A DNA stretch of 64,000 nt from Paramisgurnus dabryanus. Taxonomy: Eukaryota; Chordata; Actinopteri; Cypriniformes; Cobitidae. Numbering within the stretch: the first letter of the stretch is position 1; the number at the start of each line of letters is the position of its first letter. A program made the translations under genes and the position numbers. The stretch lies in NCBI RefSeq assembly GCF_030506205.2, contig NC_133352.1, positions 18,224,425-18,288,424 of the forward strand, read 5' to 3'. The notes beneath the pieces were generated by a model. It saw only the letters and a list, made by a program, of their open reading frames with translations, ran no database searches and was not told the DNA's origin. Positions 12,612 to 25,736 of this stretch are shown here, one piece after another.

Positions 12612-13363
12612 AGGGATGCTCCGATTAGGATTTGTGCAGCGGATACAGAGTACACATTTATTTTCTTCATGATCGGCCGATACCAGTGAAAAAAAAGAAA
12701 ACAGACATTCATTATACAAAGAACAATTCAATATGCCTTTAAAAAGGCTTATGCGTGTTTAAGGTACTGATAATAAAATACTGCAGTCTTCAGTGTATGA
12801 ATTAAGTATGTACTGATTCTTATAAAGTTAAACAGTTCTTCAGTAAGAACAGAGGGTGAATTTATCTTTAGTAGTATGAATTAGGTTTCTGTAGCTTTAA
12901 GACGTGAGATGTGAAATCTTTGCTCTGTACTCTCGTGCGAATGACAGGCTGTGTTTTTGTGCATGCGTCTTATGTATGCAGACAAGAGCAGCTGCAAGTA
13001 AAAAAGTTTAAACTGTCAAAACTTTGCCATGGAGGTGCAATGTCCACGAAAGATATATGCACACGCTGTTGATGGATGTGAAGACGCGTTGCGCTGCATG
13101 TCAGGACTGGAGCCCGCCCTTATAGAAAATACACATATCTCTGTAAAGGCAGAGATAGAAATCCAAATTGCAGGTCGCACATGAGCAACGGGTTGTAAAA
13201 ATGCTTGCACTGTGTAAAAAATGGTCTCAAATTGCGCGCCAGGCGCCCAATGATGACAAAAGTAAATCGAAAGATTGCTTCATGAGATCAGCAAATTAAG
13301 CGAGTACAGATCAAGTCATTTAAAGTGATACTGATTTAAGGCCAGTCGATAGGAACATTCCTA
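12612..13363. mobile_element. hAT-like degenerate element
   Basis: The left end TAGGGATGCTCCGATTAG and the right end ATAGGAACATTCCTA are inverted and related to the termini at 8730-10089. A GATCGGCCGATACC-type word follows the left end as in that element. No clean target duplication or coding frame was seen. Confidence 0.6.
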
Positions 13364-14560
13364 CTTAAGAGCCATTAAAAACAAGTACATTTTTTCTCAG
13401 TTTTGGCTGTTTATTTACATGACAGCGACATGTTGGGGTCCTGAAAATGCAAATAGGCTTCAATAGTGTTTTAAAAACGCTGTGTAAACATGCATGTGCG
13501 TGTTGAAAAATATAAATAAAAAGTTCTAAAAAAAAACATGCATTCGCTCTTTTTTTAGAGCGAATTATTACACAACCTATATACCACCTCCTCTGTCTCT
13601 CTGAGGCTGTTTACACTTGAGACGAGAGAGACACATCTAGTTTACTTTTGACCGCTTATGTCCTGAATACTGTGAGGGGGCGGTCTGTCCAGACTGTGGG
13701 CGAGTCTCTCTGCTGTCATTTAAAGGCTAGTGGGAATAATGATGAGTTTATATGGATGCAAGCTAATATTATGTCGGAGTCCGCTGCTTGTGTTTTAAGT
13801 AAACATGCTGCACAGTGTTTTGTACATGTATATGTTAGAGCTTTTGCTGATATTTCAGCGCAATTGATGAAATAAGATCGCGCAACTTTCACACGCTTGC
13901 GAAATGAAACTGCGGAGATCAGCCGCTTTAGTTTTATCAATGAATGGCTAAAAATAGCGCCGTTCACCGTGAGTTCGCGCCAGCAGTCAGAAAAGACGTA
14001 AAAAATTGTGTTTAGTAGCTCAGATTAGATAAATGGGTGGAGAGAAGGCGGTCCGTGTGGCTGTTCGAACACATTCAACCACATGTGCGTTTACACTACA
14101 AAAGCAATCTGATCGAAAAGGTTTTCGACTACCTCTAAATGTGGTTGAAAGTGGATGAGCTCAAAACGTTTTGAACACCATTTACGCCTGGCATTTACGT
14201 CGTCCACTTGTGATCCGATTGACGAAAACGCATGTTAATGGCCATCAGGACCATGAGGAAATTCCTGTGTGCTGGCGGGCACTTTTAACATTATTATTTA
14301 ATTGTTAACTACATCGCTGCATTATTCAATGTACACCCTTTGCATCTGCAAGACTGACATGTAAACAATTGTGTTGAGCATGCGACGTGCAGATCAGTTA
14401 TTTCCGCGGATTAGTTATTTCTGCGGATCCGTGTGAACGTGGTTTGTTGACCAATTGGCATGAAGGGCTAAAACTGTCAATTTTAAGACTCACTTTATCT
14501 CTGTTAACCCCCTTATTGAACACATTGTCAAACTAAAGCCATTAATGGTGCACTGCTTAT
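13364..14560. other. probable transposon-derived intron sequence, unclassified
   Basis: Words such as CTGTTTACACTTG at about 13608 and CCACTTGTGATCCGATTGACG at about 14204, and the locally high CpG content, suggest a decayed DNA transposon. I could not pair its ends. Confidence 0.35.
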
Positions 14561-17500
14561 AGAAGGTTATTGTCAACAGTAACCAAAACTATAGCTTTCA
14601 CAGCTAGCTGTCAGTATAAGTACAAGACGGCTGCTATTTTAGCAAGCTCAACATAAACAAATAATCACTTAAATGCACCTTGAAACATCCCCGAAAGATC
14701 AGAACAGTCGCCATTCCGATCTTAGGTTGTATATGGCAGCAGGCTTACAATAATTGCATTAACATATCCCTTAATCTTTTAAGAATTTAAGATGGCATTT
14801 CTTGGTGAAAGCCCTTAATCTGTTTTGGAATCTCCCAAAGCAAATGCACATTATGAATCAAGCCAACATTGTCCAATTAGGTTACCCTGATGGCTAAATA
14901 TCTTATTATCATATTATTTTATCTTATCACATATGTGCATTCTCCTTTTTTCTTTTTTTTTGACTCAGGTCATCAGAGGATTGGATCTTGTAGTCTGGTG
15001 CGCTGAGCATGTTGTTGGTGTTGCCTCACAGAGTTAAAAGGAGTGGTTCATCAGTTTGATAATTAGCTTTGCAAAATAAAAAGAAACAGGTGGTTGCTTG
15101 GTTGTAATTCCTGGCTGTAATGCAAAGAGAGCTCAGATCGAACTGCTGAAATGGGTCTTCCCTCACTTTAAAATCTTGTTCAACAACATTATAACAGCTT
15201 ACAAGATTGGCACTAGGGCCATTTCTCTTTTTATAAAGTGCTTGAAGTGGTTAATAGCCTTGCTATGGGTGGCTTAGGTGTATAACAAGAGAACTTACAA
15301 CAGTATTAGTGGAAAGCATTTAAAAGACAAGACACAGTGGGCAGTCTAAGCCCGACAGCCATCTAGGGGTCAGTTGGTGCTTATCAGCAGCCATGATATG
15401 CAGATTAAACTCAAAGTTTGGACAGCCATGTCACCTCTTCTGACACCAGCCCGCCAAGCTCAACCGAATTGCAGATGGCATCCCCCATATCTCTCAGGTT
15501 GTTGTTTTGTAACTCAAAAGGCAAAGGCCACTAAGAGTGTGTCTGATGTTTTTTTGTAAATTAGCATTTTTGATCAAACTCTTAGTAAACCAGTACTTTT
15601 GAATGACCTGAGGCTGGGAATGAGTGGATTTGAGGCAGAAGTATTTGATAAAGAATTATACGAGCCAGGAGTTTTTATTTGATATCATTATGTAATATTT
15701 GACGAAGGTTGCGTTTAGGGGCTTTTGCTTCTGAGCTCCTTAAGTACATGGTTAAAATCAGGAGTAGTTTTGCCGTTGGGTTCAATATGCTATTGTATTC
15801 AATACTTAGTCAAATCCAATCCAAAATAACCTACTCTATATTAGCGGCACCTTGAAAATCTCCAGAGGACAGTCAGGCTTATCCCATGGCTTGTCAGAGG
15901 TTAAAATAGCCCGTGTCACATTCTGTACCATATACTGTACAATAGCAGGATTGTAGTGTAATGGGAAATGCTGAAGGTCTCATAAATTAGAAATACTTTT
16001 AGTGTTCTCTTTTATTTCTCGTTTGATTAATAAATGCAAGCGGATCTGTTCTGCATGTGTAACAGAGTACCAAACGCAGACAGATGTGTCGATAACGTTG
16101 CCACCACAAATTTACACACTGTTAACCAGATGCAACCAATGGGAGCGTAGTGAGACCCCAATTCAACCATTATGAGAAAAACAGCTTTCATACTCACTCT
16201 CTTAACACTCCCCAGTGCTTGATCGGCTTCCTCCAAGTATTCAAACATGTCAGATGTAGTCTTTTGCAGCGTAGAGGATGTTGTAAATATCAAGAGCTTA
16301 TCTCAGGTGGTTTATAAGAGGCAAAATGGCTCCCTACGGGGTCAGATCTATTCCTGCAGCCCAATTAAAAGGTGTTGAGTGGCCTTGCAGAGCAGGTGGC
16401 TCACGTGGGGCAAGGCGTTTGACACTGAGGGCCCTGTTCTTGCTTAGCTGTTATCTCTATGTCCCAGCATTAATGGGGGACCTAATGATGTGCTATGCAT
16501 CTTGGGAACAAAGTATGCTGAGAAAACTCACCGGACGCCCACTGCTGAGCGTAAACCTTCTCAATTAACACCCAGACCACCAATGATAACACACCACCTA
16601 CGGTACCAACACGCCACAAACAGAATCTGATGTCATTTGGACAGGTAGGAGGCTCTGAATCAGACAGTGTGGTGATGCTAACTTGCACTTGTTTAGCCAC
16701 GATGAAGCTTTGGGTTCCACTTTTTTTTTATTAAGGCCCAGTCTGCGATGGAAAATCTGTATCTCTCTCAAACGCAGGTGTAGAAGTCATGGGCGATGAT
16801 GGAGAACCCAACTGCGTCTCCATAGCAATGTAATTATTGAGCACTGCATTAGCAAGTTGCTTGTAGAGCACAATGCAGTGAGGGCGTTGAATAGGAGGCA
16901 AATCTGAACAGGTGCTGATTGATTTAAGGTGTCACTGTTGTGTGTGCGAAGGAGCCAATCTGAGATGTAGAGCAGACCGGTGTGGGGATATCTGGAGGGA
17001 GGCAGAGCCAGCTGTGTCATTTCATTAATGGCACCACAATACTCCTTATAGCACCACACCATGCCTGAAACCTTGCAGACTGACCTTGATTTATGTCCTT
17101 TCTCTACACCTTTCTTTGTCCTCATATTCGCTGTATTAGCCCTGAAGTTGCCTCTCTTTTCTGTTCTCATCTAGCTTTCTCTATTAATTTTTCATCCTGT
17201 GTCATCTTTAATGTTTTGTTTTCTTTTAGCTTCAGGTTTGGTTCGTGCCCTTGCTTCAAATCATAATTTCATGCTTTTCTCGCTATTTTGTGTTTTTTAA
17301 AAAAAAAAATCTTAATTTTCAGCATGCACAGTGGCCTTTTAGTTACACTTCACAAAGATCGTTTTTGTAATTGCTTTTAACTAATCTGACTCAAGGTCAT
17401 TTTTTGTTGGATCTATGAAGTCAGTTACCCTCAAGTTCACAAAGGTGCTTATCACATTTAATACAGCCATAATGTTTGGCATGATGTGATTAAATGGATT

Positions 17501-18355
17501 AATTGAACCTTGTTTTAGAAAAAGAAAATCAGAAAATGGTGTTTGTGCTAAAGAAAAGAAAAAAAAACATCTGGTTTGATAATTTGTCAGAAGTTTACTT
17601 GTCCCAAACTTTTTTCTTTGAAATGAAAAAAAGTTGTAATTTTTCTATAGCAGATTTAAATAAGATCCTGTCATTGCTACAGGGTCCCACAGTGCTTCAT
17701 TTCCTCAGCGCATGCCTACAGTAACAAAAATAACCATCAGCCCGCAGAACATGAACAAACATGTAGCACAAAGACGCTGTCTGGAGCAGGTCCATTAGCT
17801 GTCACCATCGGCAGTGGGATGCGGGGGGTAATAGAGAGACCACAGAGAAGCTTGCCGATCTGGATGCAAAAATCACATCCTTCCCCCTGCTGAAGCGGAG
17901 GTCTTTTTATATTACCCAAACGCCCAATCAGCCCCCTCTCTCAGCCTCTCAGGAAAGTCAAATGCTTCTTTCATGAGTCTGATGAAGCATAATGACCAGA
18001 GGACAATTTCCACTCCTGGGGTCTAAAATGGGATTTGACTCGGTCCTCAGGGGTGAGCAAGGCCAGTAAATTACCTCAGTGTGTGTTCGGGCACCGGTAA
18101 AGGGCATTAATGCAAAGAACATAGACCAAAACGCACCTCCAGCCAGAATACAAGCACTGTACATCAAATTAGAGACCCCCCTTTGTGCGTCTACTCGCAA
18201 TGTTCCTGTAGTCTGCAGTGAACTATTAAAAAGTATTAGCACAGAGTTGGTTCTAAACTGTTCTGAATTACATGTCGTGGTTACTGCTTCTAAAAGTGCG
18301 GACAATTTAATATGTCATGTTGAGCAAATTAGTGAGAGGTGAGTTTTCTTCATTT
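14560..18355. other. intron 1 unique sequence
   Basis: No repeats or exons were recognised. GC content is moderate and complexity high, notably at about 15840-17170 and 17690-18330. This is the kind of sequence where conserved regulatory elements of long neuronal genes lie, but conservation cannot be seen from one genome. Confidence 0.45.
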
Positions 18356-18357
18356 TT

Positions 18358-18358
18358 G

Positions 18359-18414
<56 letters not shown>

Positions 18415-18433
18415 TATTATTATTATTATTAGA

Positions 18434-18497
<64 letters not shown>

Positions 18498-18590
18498 CAT
18501 AATCATAATCATAATCATAATCCTCAGAATAATCATAATAATAACACCAATAACACTAATATCAGTGAATAATAATAATAATAGTAGTAA
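18358..18590. repeat. compound (AAT)n/(ATT)n palindromic microsatellite
   Basis: Runs of AAT turn into runs of ATT twice in succession, followed by (CATAAT)n-like and further AAT units. The alternation makes the tract self-complementary and able to form hairpins. Confidence 0.95.
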
Positions 18591-18700
18591 TAATATGTAC
18601 TTATGAGGTACTAATATGCACCATTTATATGCAAATGTGTACTTTTTTAAAGGGTACTGGCCCAGTGACATTTTATGTACTTTTTATTTTTTGAAATATT
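18591..18700. repeat. GGTACT/GTACTT-type repeat fragment (family D, copy 1)
   Basis: The sequence has GAGGTACTAATATGCACC, GTACTTTTTTAAAGGGTACTG and CCCAGTGACA. Similar words recur at 22465-22600 and 33635-33835, which marks a dispersed family of short elements. Confidence 0.55.
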
Positions 18701-18906
18701 TTTTTCTCTAATCAAATTAGAGGACAGTTGTATATAGATGGAAAAATAATTGACATTTTGTTGAGCCAGCCCCAACACTCTGTTTTAGATATGTTCAGCC
18801 ATTACATTAGATGGGTCAACAATCCTTTTAAGTAATGCCATCTTCTGAGATGAGAACATAAGATTGCACAGATGGGTGCATCATAAGCTGCACATATGTG
18901 AATGTG

Positions 18907-18966
<60 letters not shown>
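18907..18966. repeat. (CA)n microsatellite with alternating GC lead-in
   Basis: GTGCGCGCGC leads into about 27 CA units. The alternating purine-pyrimidine tract could adopt Z-DNA. Confidence 0.95.
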
Positions 18967-18968
<2 letters not shown>

Positions 18969-19184
18969 TATGTTAATTGCAATAATAATTTATGAATATT
19001 TTCTTTTAACTGATTTACTTTCATCTCTACCAGATTTATTTTATTTATTTCTATTAAATGTTAATTAATTCATTAAAGCTTACATAACACACGCTGTAAC
19101 ACACATATGTAACATTTCGACATGATTAGGTAATACGTACAGCCATACTGGCCCATCGAGATGCAAGACGAGATGTAATGGTTT

Positions 19185-19580
19185 AAAAGTAGGGGAGAAC
19201 CGGAGCGAAAGTAACGCTGGGCGAAAGTAACAAAGCAATTTTCTCAGATCCCTGACTAAATTTGCATTCCAAACTATGACATCATCTTTAACAAGCCACC
19301 CTCATTGTTTCGCGCTTGTAGGGCCAAGAAAGCTGTTTTCAACCTTGATTCTTAAAGTTAATTCCTAAAGCGGTCATTTTTTTCTTATAACGTGTTGTCT
19401 TTTTGTTTTGTGTTACAATATTGATCAATCTACAGGTTTTTTAGTGCTGTAACACATCCTGAAGTTTGACCCTCTCAGAGTTTTTCCAAAATAAAAGTAA
19501 ATTGGGTTTAAACGTCAGGAGTTCCTTTTGAGACGAAAGTAACACTTGTTACTTTTGTACCACTGCTAAAACTGTTGCAT
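19185..19580. repeat. repeat-like segment with CGAAAGTAAC words
   Basis: The motif CGAAAGTAAC appears twice at about 19206-19232 and again as ACGAAAGTAAC at about 19533, followed by TTGTTACTTTTGT. It is probably a decayed element. Ends were not resolved. Confidence 0.35.
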
Positions 19581-19714
19581 TATGTTGAAAATGTATATTA
19601 TTCTAATTTGATTTAATTTAATTTTCATAGTGTTCATACAAAAATGTTTTATTCTCAACAGTTCAAGTTTGTTCTGTCGGGCTGCTTTTGAAACCTTTGA
19701 TGAAACTGAAATTT

Positions 19715-19940
19715 AATGTGCACCTATTTCAATGCTAAAAAAGTTTTTTTGTGTGTATTTAGTATAATACAATGTAGTTTATGGTTAAACAACACATTTT
19801 TCACATACCGTACATTTTTGTAGCTCCAGATAACCTGCCTTCCTTAAACGCATTGAATTTGTACAAAACTCATGGATGTGTCCCTGATTGGCCAGCTAAT
19901 CTGTACATTGTGCTTGGCCTGAATACCTTTGACGTCAAAG
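19715..19940 (-). repeat. dispersed repeat B, copy 2 (inverted relative to copy 1)
   Basis: It is the inverse complement of about 2990-3250, with GTGCACCTATTTCAATGC, CTGATTGGCCAGCTAATCTG and GGCCTGAATACC in the same order. A 60-bp hairpin arm starts just after it. Confidence 0.75.
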
Positions 19941-19948
19941 TCAAATAA

Positions 19949-20086
19949 TGTTGTGTCACACATTATTAGTTCTTTGTCACATGTATAGTAGACCATTTTT
20001 TGTCGGTGAAAAGGGAAATCATTACCCACCGACAAAAAATGGTCTACTATACATGTGACAAAGAACTAATAATGTGTGACACAACA
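19949..20086. repeat. perfect 60-bp inverted repeat (hairpin, 18-bp loop)
   Basis: Positions 19949-20008 and 20027-20086 are exact reverse complements, with an 18-nt spacer. The arms include ACATGTATAGTAGACCATTT. Perfect identity implies recent origin or active homogenisation. Confidence 0.97.
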
Positions 20087-20099
20087 CAATACTTTGATT

Positions 20100-22460
20100 T
20101 ATTGAACATTAATATTAATTTCACATTATAGTTCATTAATCTAACCACCCCAAACTTTCTTTGAACAAAACTGACACTGTTTGTCAAAGTACCACAAAAC
20201 ACTACTGTTTTTGCACTGATATATGAAGCAATTAGATGACCCCTTTATATTCAAACTCAATATATACAATACTATGTATAGTATATTAATAGAAGGTGCA
20301 GGTCTATAGATTATAAATGTGACTGATGTTATGATGGTTATAATTTCTATTAGAAAGGCACTTTAACTGCTTCTGCTCTATCTTTCTATTTCACTCTTAC
20401 CGATTAAAAAAGCTTAATTCATTCATTATGTCAGATTTAAAAGTCTACTTGCGGTCCCGGTGACAGGTGACTTTACTTACAGCTTTGCATTTTTTTTATC
20501 TTGAGTCAGCTTGAGCTTTGCTCGTTCATTAGCATTGCTTTTTTCTAACATATCTTTGCAAACTTTTTGGAAAGATATGGTTTATTAATAATAAGATTAT
20601 AAAAAATGGGAGAAAGAAAATGCAGCGTGTGGTCGTAACAAAAGCCAGATGTGATCGCCATAGAAACCGGAAACACGCTAAAACTGCCCTCGTGCTTTAG
20701 CGCGGTAGCGCTCGCGGCCGTTTTCCGATCGAATCGGGTTTTACACAAAATATTAATCACTTGGGACCCGAAGTAATTAAACTATGACCGACCCCGACGC
20801 GACTGATCATTTAAAATATAAACCCGGAACCGCACAGGTCTCGGGTATTACGTGAAGACCTCTGCTCAAGTTCAGACACATGGAAGGATACAATGTGACA
20901 CTTGCTTCCCGTCGCACCGACCCAATTCATTGAGAAACAGAAAGCACGCGAATGCTCACCATGTTGAAGGCTCAGAGCACGTTATAAAACATATTCTTAA
21001 AATACACATTTCTGTTTAATAAATGCTCATAGTAAATCATAGCATATTGCCTAAAACATAAGGTAGGTACAAAAATAATCAGTGATACATTTGCGACCCA
21101 TTTAAAAATTAGGGTCGCAATGGCATTTCTAAAGGTCGCATATGCGACTGTAGGGGTCCAAAAAGTGAAAAGAGAAAAATCCTGTAAAGTTTTCTTTAAA
21201 AAAATAACTTTTGAACCGAATAAAAAGACATAAATATTGTTAATAACATGGGAGCAAAAAAAAAAATTCCTAAATTTTTTCATTAATGTAGAGTATTCCT
21301 TTAATAAGTCAGAATGCAGAATGACTCTGGGAGGAGAGTGAATCCAATATACTTGAAATAAATTGATAATGCTTGGAGCAGCCGGAAGGGCTTAGTGCAT
21401 GTATACGATTTTACTATACGGTTAGCTAAGTGTATCTACAAATGAGACACAAACTAATTTTGACTGGCATTTTGGCAATTAAATCATTTCTTTGATACTC
21501 ACGATAGTTAAATTTAAGAAGTTATTTTACAATTGTGTAGCCCTATAACTGGGTAGATACTGCAAGGAAAGAAAAGAAGATATAGAGAACATGCAGTGTG
21601 ACAGCTCTTTCTTTAGCCACTGTTAGAAGAGGTGAAGTGAATTGTGGCCATGAAGTCAGAGGCATGATTTCTGCACAGAGGAGCTTATGAGAGCTCATGA
21701 GAGACAGGAAGACAAGAGCAAGGTCCAGCTGATCAGATGTAATAAAAAACATGTTACCAAACCCTTTCTGTAATTGAGAAAACTGCTGTAAGGACACACA
21801 AGAGAACAGACACAGATTTTTTTCACCATGAGTCAAAGCTACATCCACCAGCTGGTGAGAAGCAGGGACGTTCCCATCTGCGCTTCTAAACATATGAGGC
21901 ATAAAAGAGCGAGTCATTCTTAAAAATTAAACAAATGTGCTTTATAGTCTTAACTCTTTGAAAAACATCATGGGATGGTGGAATATATTTTGATGGTGTA
22001 AATGATCATCTCCAGGCTTTTCCAGGCTTTAAGCGTGGTTTTTGGGATGGAAACCCCCTTTGAGAACACCCTTACGTTTCAAGAGAGAGAGATGCTTGTT
22101 CTTTGGGTTTACTATAGTATTTCTCCATCTGGCTGTACTATGAATTTGTAAACATGAGAAAAGAACAAGATGGCCCTTTTCATCACAGTCTTCGTATTTC
22201 CATAGGAATCAAACATGAGGCATGTTTGTTTCCTCATGCATATGGCACTGCCTCTTAGCTGGAGAACAAAAAGAAATAACATATTTGGTAGGAAATGTTC
22301 ATAGATATTTTAGAAAAGAAATTACAGATTTTACGTACTTGCCATGCATCGCTCTCTGATAGAAACTGTAGATTTTCTATACAATATCAAAGCAGATTCC
22401 ACAAGTCAAGTTGTGCATTTAAGTCAAGCAAGCATTCATACCCATCATTGATGCATTTAT
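20100..22460. other. intron 1 sequence, mostly unclassified
   Basis: A CpG-rich patch at about 20690-20960 with GACCCG and CCCGAC words looks transposon-derived, but its ends are unclear. The remainder holds no exon or RNA gene that I recognise. Confidence 0.4.
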
Positions 22461-22464
22461 GCAT

Positions 22465-22600
22465 ACACTCTCAGAGAAAATGTCCAAAAGTTGTCACTGG
22501 GACAGTGACTTTTAAAAAGGTCCTTATATGAAAATTCTTTGAGGTACCAATGTGTACCTTTGAGGTACAGAAGTGTACTTTTTAAAGGTAACACCCCAAG
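22465..22600. repeat. family D repeat, copy 2
   Basis: It carries the words GTCACTGGGACAGTGAC, GAGGTACCAATGTGTACC and GAGGTACAGAAGTGTAC, shared with 18591-18700 and 33635-33835. These are probably degenerate short DNA-transposon derivatives. Confidence 0.6.
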
Positions 22601-22652
22601 TTTTTTTGCCTTCTTTGTTATATTTAATAGTTGAAGAAAGAAGAATGAATAT

Positions 22653-23080
22653 TTAACTCTTTCCCTGCCAACAGCATTTAAAAAAAAAATTGCCAGTCTG
22701 CGGCAGCATTTTTCATTATTTTCACAAAAGTTTAATGCCTTCCAAAAAATTTTTTCTAAAATATATAAACATACAACATATCAAATGAAAGAACACACTC
22801 TCTGCTTTCAAAAAAAAGTTTATTCTTACCTTCATTTGTTCTCTCTTTATCACCTTTCAAATATGGGAAGGTAATTCCATTTTTGTGAAGGGATGTTGAT
22901 AGAGATCAGATTCAAAGTGATCCTCAAAACTTACATGGAAATACAGCTGTTAACCCTAGGGCGATACTTCCGGGTTTTATAAGTTGCAGAAGAGCGGAAA
23001 GCTGGAAATACTCGTCATTGGCAGGGAAGCGTTTTCTCTAAATTGACAAGTTATCTCATCAATGGCTGGGAAAGAGTTAA
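22653..23080. mobile_element. TTAA-bounded MITE, family A copy 2
   Basis: It begins TTAACTCTTTCCCTGCCA and ends TGGCTGGGAAAGAGTTAA. The body is colinear with copy 1, including CAAATGAAAGAAC and GGCAGGGAAGCGTTTTCT. Confidence 0.85.
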
Positions 23081-23127
23081 AAGACAAGTTTTTTTCAACA
23101 ACACCACACATATTCCTTATAAACACA

Positions 23128-23280
23128 TATAGTGTGGTCCCAAAAGTGTTTGGACACTTCAGTTTTCAAAAAAGGATATTTTCAGTCACATCTGCACCTT
23201 TTCCAAAATGTAAATTTACTTTGAGCCATTTTGCAGTTACTGTTAACCATACTCTCCCATGGATATTTTTGTGTTATGTC
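23128..23280. repeat. possible Tc1-like terminal fragment
   Basis: The word GTGGTCCCAAAAGTGTTTGGACAC resembles ends of fish Tc1-type transposons. No partner end was found. Confidence 0.35.
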
Positions 23281-23289
23281 TGAATAACG

Positions 23290-25265
23290 TAGTTCATCAT
23301 CTTGACAAAACATGTTATTTGCATGTTTTAAACTTTTTTTGTTTTCTTTTTATGCAAATATTTAAAAATGGCACATGCGTTCCATCTTTCAAGTAACTTG
23401 CTTGGTTTGACATTTTATTTAATGCATTGACATTTTAAGCGTGGCTTACAGTAAGTGTCACATTTCTGGCTCACTGTTATATTGTTCTTGGAAAGATATT
23501 TGTCATATCAAAATATCTATTATGTCACATGGCATTTACAGATGCATACCTGCACGCATGCACACACATCCGCATGAAGTACTCCAAACGCAATCCTGCT
23601 AACTTTATTAATGAATGCAGTTATAAATTGTGTAAATCAGGATAAATGTCTGTTTTTCAAGTGATGGAAGAAATGTAACAAGTACTTAAAACAGATGTTA
23701 TTTAGAAGCGATAAATGTTGAAGGGTAATTATAGATGTGAGTGTGTTGGGTATTAAAGGTGGCATATTATGTTGTTATCTTCACAGACTACGTGAAACTC
23801 TCATCGTTCCTGAGCTACTTCACGTCAGGTACAGTACAGTACGGTTTGAATAGAGCTTAGATAACAGATTAGACCTAGATAGCAATATTTGTGTTTGTTG
23901 TTATCAGCTGTGTTATTTTCTAGCTGTGTTCTCATAGTTGTAGACCTGTTCGTGATTTAAAAACTTTATTACTTTAATCAAAAGTGTTTCACGTCCATCC
24001 ACCACCACAGTGAGGAATAAAGCGACTCTATGAAGGTCTCTTTTAGCCACATCGATCTCCGACACTGTGAAGATTTCTGTCTTAAAGAGCCTTAATGAAT
24101 GAAATTGCTGCTTTATTTTCTGCTGATTGGAGGGCATGCATTGACTCTTTTAATTACTGTAGAGAAGAAATTGGTTGCGCATGCTTTATCCTTTAATTGT
24201 TTTTCCCCCAGCCTGTCCTTAATTGGGACTCCGTGGTGTTTATTGATTCAGTTTCATGTGCCTTGAATTTGGATGGCGTGCAAAATATATATGAGTTAAC
24301 GGAGGGGAGCTGTCCAGCTTGCTCTAAACGCGGTCTTTCTTTCACGGTCTGTGTCTGTGTGTGTGTGTTAGTTTTATGCGTGTATGACTTTGCCTCCATC
24401 CTGAGTCACAGTGGGAAGGAAATTTCACAGCAGGTAAGAGCAGCAGGATAAAATAGACCCCTTAGCTGTGCACCATACATGGCCCAGGGCCAGAGCTGAC
24501 GTCCACTGATTTGGTCCATAAAATCTCAGCTTCCTGCTGCCCCCTCTTGCTTTATTGGCCTCTGCCTTAATACAGTTTGAATGTGCTCTCTGCTGTTCCT
24601 CCTATAATCCTTGTGATGAACTTCTATGTACTTCATGGTAAGAGAACGGGTACTACCAAAAGCCAAATCACATCAGATCCTAGTTTTCAGCATTAAAAGA
24701 TTTTCAAATGAAACTATTCATCTTTGAGAAATGAACAAATTTGAACATTCATACATAAGAATACTTTAACGCAAAAATTATTTTATTTTATTATATTTTA
24801 TATCAGTGATTGAAATCAAACTTTGATGCCCCTAATCTCTAAAATAGATTGAGACTTTAGGCTGGATTTTACAATCAGGGTAACACATTTTTAACATTTT
24901 CATGGTAGTTAAAAGCATACAAGCCTTGATTCTCCATAATGTATACAGTGAATATTAAACCATTTGTAATTTTTATCAATAAGTGTTTTATTATTATTAT
25001 TATTATTAATATTATTAGTAGACACTGTGTATAAGTGTGGTGTACAATGGACAACAACTCACCCAAATTATTTATATTTTAAAAATTGTCTTATGCGCTA
25101 CATATATTTTTCATGCATTTTTTATGGTTTAATTTCAATAATTTAATAATTTAGGAATATTAAGTTGATCCCCATTTGCTCTAATGACATCATGCACTGT
25201 GCATCATGTGCAAAACTTGTAGATGCAATGATTCATGCTATCCCAGCATGATTCATAGAGCACTT
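23290..25265. other. intron 1 unique sequence
   Basis: No exon was recognised. An ATT run at 24990-25016 is a short microsatellite. The acceptor-like TTTTTCCCCCCAG at about 24200 is not followed by a convincing coding segment. Confidence 0.45.
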
Positions 25266-25270
25266 TGTGT

Positions 25271-25485
25271 GGTAGTTCACCCAAAAATCAGAAACCCTAT
25301 TGACTTTCGATAGCATTCTTTTTTCCTACTTTGGAAGTCAATGGGGCTTCTTATTGGTTTGGTTATATTTCTCAAATTATCTTCCTTTTCTGTTCATCAC
25401 AACAAATAAATATGTACAGGTGAGTGTACAACATGAGAGTGGGTAAATAATGGCACAATTTACATTTTTGGATGAACTATCTCTA
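25271..25485. mobile_element. short MITE with GTTCACCCAAAAAT-type ends
   Basis: The left GGTAGTTCACCCAAAAATCA and the right TTTTTGGATGAACTATC are inverted. This is a terminus type widely seen in cyprinid genomes. Length is about 215 bp, noncoding. Confidence 0.7.
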
Positions 25486-25736
25486 TAATAAAAAAGAAAG
25501 TGTAACTTATTAAAACCCTAACATAAGCAAAGCTATTTGCAATTTTACTTAGAATCCAAAGTTTTTAAAATTGTTTCACATTTTACGACCCCAGTGTGGA
25601 AACATCGCAGACCAGGTTGTTGACTGGATTAAAGTATTAGGTTTGAATTGAAGTTTGCATTGACTTCAATGGCCAGTTGTTGATAGGTGATATAATGCTA
25701 AGTTTATCAAGCATTTTAAACTCTGAGTACGTAGAG

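Noticed and set aside
16787..17170. 127-codon open frame on the minus strand
   Set aside because: There is no family resemblance, no splice context and the composition is intron-like. An open run of this length by chance is plausible in 64 kb.
21543..21917. 124-codon open frame on the minus strand
   Set aside because: No recognisable domain, no upstream promoter or splice logic. Treated as chance.
24203..24430. Acceptor-like TTTTTCCCCCCAG followed by an open frame
   Set aside because: The frame ends in a GT-rich low-complexity tract, matches no teneurin sequence, and the exon 1 to exon 2 join already needs no intermediate exon.
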